A DNA stretch of 64,000 nucleotides, taken from Candidatus Roizmanbacteria bacterium (lineage in GTDB: Bacteria; Patescibacteriota; Microgenomatia; UBA1406; GWC2-37-13). Of this stretch, positions 62,404-64,000 are shown piece after piece. Each line of letters opens with the position of its first letter. The stretch's first letter is position 1. Position numbers and translations under genes: made by a program. The stretch covers positions 1 to 64,000 of the forward strand of contig JAAZNM010000001.1 in NCBI GenBank assembly GCA_012798265.1. Reading direction: 5' to 3'. Under the pieces are notes generated by a model, which worked only from the letters and a program-made list of their open reading frames with translations, was not told the DNA's origin and searched no databases.

Positions 62404-64000
62404 TTATTTCCCTTTTATTTTTCTTATCTCGTCAAATCTCTTAGACTCTATTTCATAGATCAGGTGTCTGGTCCGTAAAGCCACATCGGGAGTCACCGAC
62501 ACGCTGGTAATGCCGCTTTCGATAAGAGGCCCGATAATCTCAGGATAATCAGAAGCCGCCTGACCGCAGATGGAACAGGTAACGCCGCTTTTACTGCAGG
62601 TGGAAACTATTTTTTTCAGCGTATCGATGACTACCGGATTACGCTCGTCATAGATATTGGCAACCTCTTGATTATCCCTGTCGACCCCGAGAAGCATCAT
62701 GGTGAGGTCATTGGTTCCGATAGAAACGCCGTCAATACCGATTTTTATGAACTCATCCAGATTTAAAGCGCAGGCCGGTACTTCAACCATAATCCACAAC
62801 TTGAAACCCGGTAGATCAAGCAAACCGTAGTTTTTTACGATCTCTTTTATCTTGATGAGTTCCCAAGGTACCCTGACGAAAGGGATCATCAGATGAAGAT
62901 TGCGGAAACCTTTAATCCAGACATTGCGGATAGCTTCAAGTTCCATGCCGAAAACATCCGGAGTCATCGTATAGCGGGAAGCTCCCCTGAAACCAAGCAT
63001 CGGATTTTCTTCGTGCGGTTCGTAAGCCTGACCGCCGGAAAGATGGCGATACTCGTTGGTTTTAAAATCGGTAGCCCGATAAACGACCGGTCGGGGAGAA
63101 AAAGGAGTGACAAACTTCATAAGATCGCGAGTCAATCTATTGACAAAAACAGACTGTTTTTTTTGTTTGATGAACTCCTTCGGATGAACCCCGATCTCGG
63201 CGATCATAAACTCGGCCCTCAGTAATCCGATACCGTCGACATCAAGCAAAGACACTTTTTCCGCCTGTTCGGGTTCGGCTAAATTGACATAAACTTTTGT
63301 AACCGTCCTCAATTTCTTACGGAAAACTTCTTGCTTTGACTTTTTGATATCGGCGTTGCCGATATCGGAACCATTTTTCGATCTTTGATTTGGACCTAGT
63401 ATATTACCTTTAAAAACCTCGCCGGTAGCTCCGTTGACACTAATAAACATCTCGTTCTTGACGATCTTTGTGACGTTATCGGCACCGACAACCGCCGGAA
63501 TTCCCAACTCCCTTGAGACGATGGCCGCGTGCGATGTCCTACCCCCTTTTTCCGTAACGATGGCGGCCGCCTTTTTCATAGCCGGTACATAATCAGGGTT
63601 GGTTTGTGGCGCAACCAACACATCTCCTTTTTTGATCCGATCGATTTCTGCCGGCTTGAATATTATTTTGGCCGGACCGGCCCCGATACCCGGAGATGCG
63701 GGTGACCCTATGGCAATTACGTCTTTGTTTCCTGTCACCGTTTGGCTTTTTACCCCGGCAGTCTTGGCGATCGTCGTTATCGGTCTTGACTGAACTATAA
63801 ATACTCTGTTTCCCTCGATGGCCCACTCGATATCCTGAGGAAAATAATAATGGTCTTCTATTTGTTTTACCAAAAGAGCTACTCTGATTATCTCCTGATC
63901 GTTTAATTTGACAGCCAACCCTTCTTTGCGACCCAGTTTTATCTCTTTGTTTTCGGTATAGCTCTTCACCAGTTTGGCTTGTTGATATTTGTTCTCTTTT
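62404..64000 (-). CDS. ppsA: phosphoenolpyruvate synthase (partial, runs off the right edge)
   Basis: The frame is open to the window end; the visible GTG at 63969 is probably internal, since upstream codons (ending QQAKL) continue without a stop. The visible part has the end of the ATP-grasp domain (IEWAIEGNRVFIVQSRPIT), the swivelling phosphohistidine domain (GGRTSHAAIVSRELGIPAVV) and the PEP-binding barrel (SIGTNDLTMMLLGVDRDN, CSICGQAASDYP). The enzyme makes PEP from pyruvate and ATP, or can run in the reverse direction. Paired with eno, it forms a PEP-node operon. Confidence 0.93.
   Translation of the reverse strand, partial: KENKYQQAKLVKSYTENKEIKLGRKEGLAVKLNDQEIIRVALLVKQIEDHYYFPQDIEWAIEGNRVFIVQSRPITTIAKTAGVKSQTVTGNKDVIAIGSPASPGIGAGPAKIIFKPAEIDRIKKGDVLVAPQTNPDYVPAMKKAAAIVTEKGGRTSHAAIVSRELGIPAVVGADNVTKIVKNEMFISVNGATGEVFKGNILGPNQRSKNGSDIGNADIKKSKQEVFRKKLRTVTKVYVNLAEPEQAEKVSLLDVDGIGLLRAEFMIAEIGVHPKEFIKQKKQSVFVNRLTRDLMKFVTPFSPRPVVYRATDFKTNEYRHLSGGQAYEPHEENPMLGFRGASRYTMTPDVFGMELEAIRNVWIKGFRNLHLMIPFVRVPWELIKIKEIVKNYGLLDLPGFKLWIMVEVPACALNLDEFIKIGIDGVSIGTNDLTMMLLGVDRDNQEVANIYDERNPVVIDTLKKIVSTCSKSGVTCSICGQAASDYPEIIGPLIESGITSVSVTPDVALRTRHLIYEIESKRFDEIRKIKGK

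Overview
The window reads as a stretch of chromosome from a Candidate Phyla Radiation (Patescibacteria) bacterium, most likely Microgenomates. The sequence shows tightly packed genes with one- to sixteen-base overlaps, moderate-to-low G+C with many A and T runs, and a mix of a minimal core (GatCAB, F-type ATP synthase, UvrABC, RuvAB, Obg, CTP synthase, enolase) with many exported or membrane proteins of uncertain role. UGA is used as a stop (for example at the end of topA and yraN), which argues against the UGA=Gly lineages (Gracilibacteria/Absconditabacteria). The phylum-level call is inference; no rRNA is present to settle it.

Layout. 1-3905: HIT protein, a methyltransferase, and a VanW-like plus L,D-transpeptidase cell-wall pair with a small exported protein. 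3910-10188 (minus): a four-gene overlapping cluster of exported proteins (propeller-lipase, TasA-like fibre protein, fibronectin/lamin-tail protein, small anchored protein), visibly more A+T-rich than what follows. 10243-21862: a surface-polysaccharide locus with two zinc-ribbon methyltransferases, GT2 and GT4 glycosyltransferases, a GT2-flippase fusion, an O-antigen-ligase/polymerase-like protein, a GT39 mannosyltransferase-like protein and an inositol-monophosphatase-family enzyme. 21875-25640: tRNA-Gly, SDR, TspO, LysM, LemA, HtpX. 25694-45406: a long plus-strand run from asnB and a CofE-like ligase through gatCAB, dnaE and the complete atp operon (with a strikingly short delta subunit) to topA, pyrG, rplS and yraN. 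45412-50730: MscS/TM-helix protein, a GIY-YIG gene fused onto a tRNA-Glu gene, obgE, a hypothetical gene, DedA and uvrB. 50757-58709: uvrA, transglutaminase, uvrC, holin-like, secG and a solute-binding protein. 58724-59496: four tRNAs and a NUDIX gene. 59514-64000 (minus): ruvB, ruvA, eno and a ppsA gene that runs off the right edge.

The most interesting structure is at 46122-46529. A 12-base copy of the 5' end of tRNA-Glu lies upstream of two abutting 29-base bulged hairpins that are mirror images of each other and differ by compensatory changes. They are followed by an A+T-rich GIY-YIG nuclease gene whose last seven codons and stop codon are supplied by the intact tRNA-Glu. This looks like a small nuclease-bearing element inserted at a tRNA 5' end.

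Regulation. Many genes have a TATAAT-like box only 5-14 bases before the start codon, implying leaderless or very short-leader mRNAs, while a few (lemA, atpE, the MscS-like gene) carry strong Shine-Dalgarno sequences. I found no convincing stem-plus-U-tract terminators, no CRISPR array, no rRNA and no insertion sequence with a recognisable transposase. No gene-free stretch exceeds about 160 bases.
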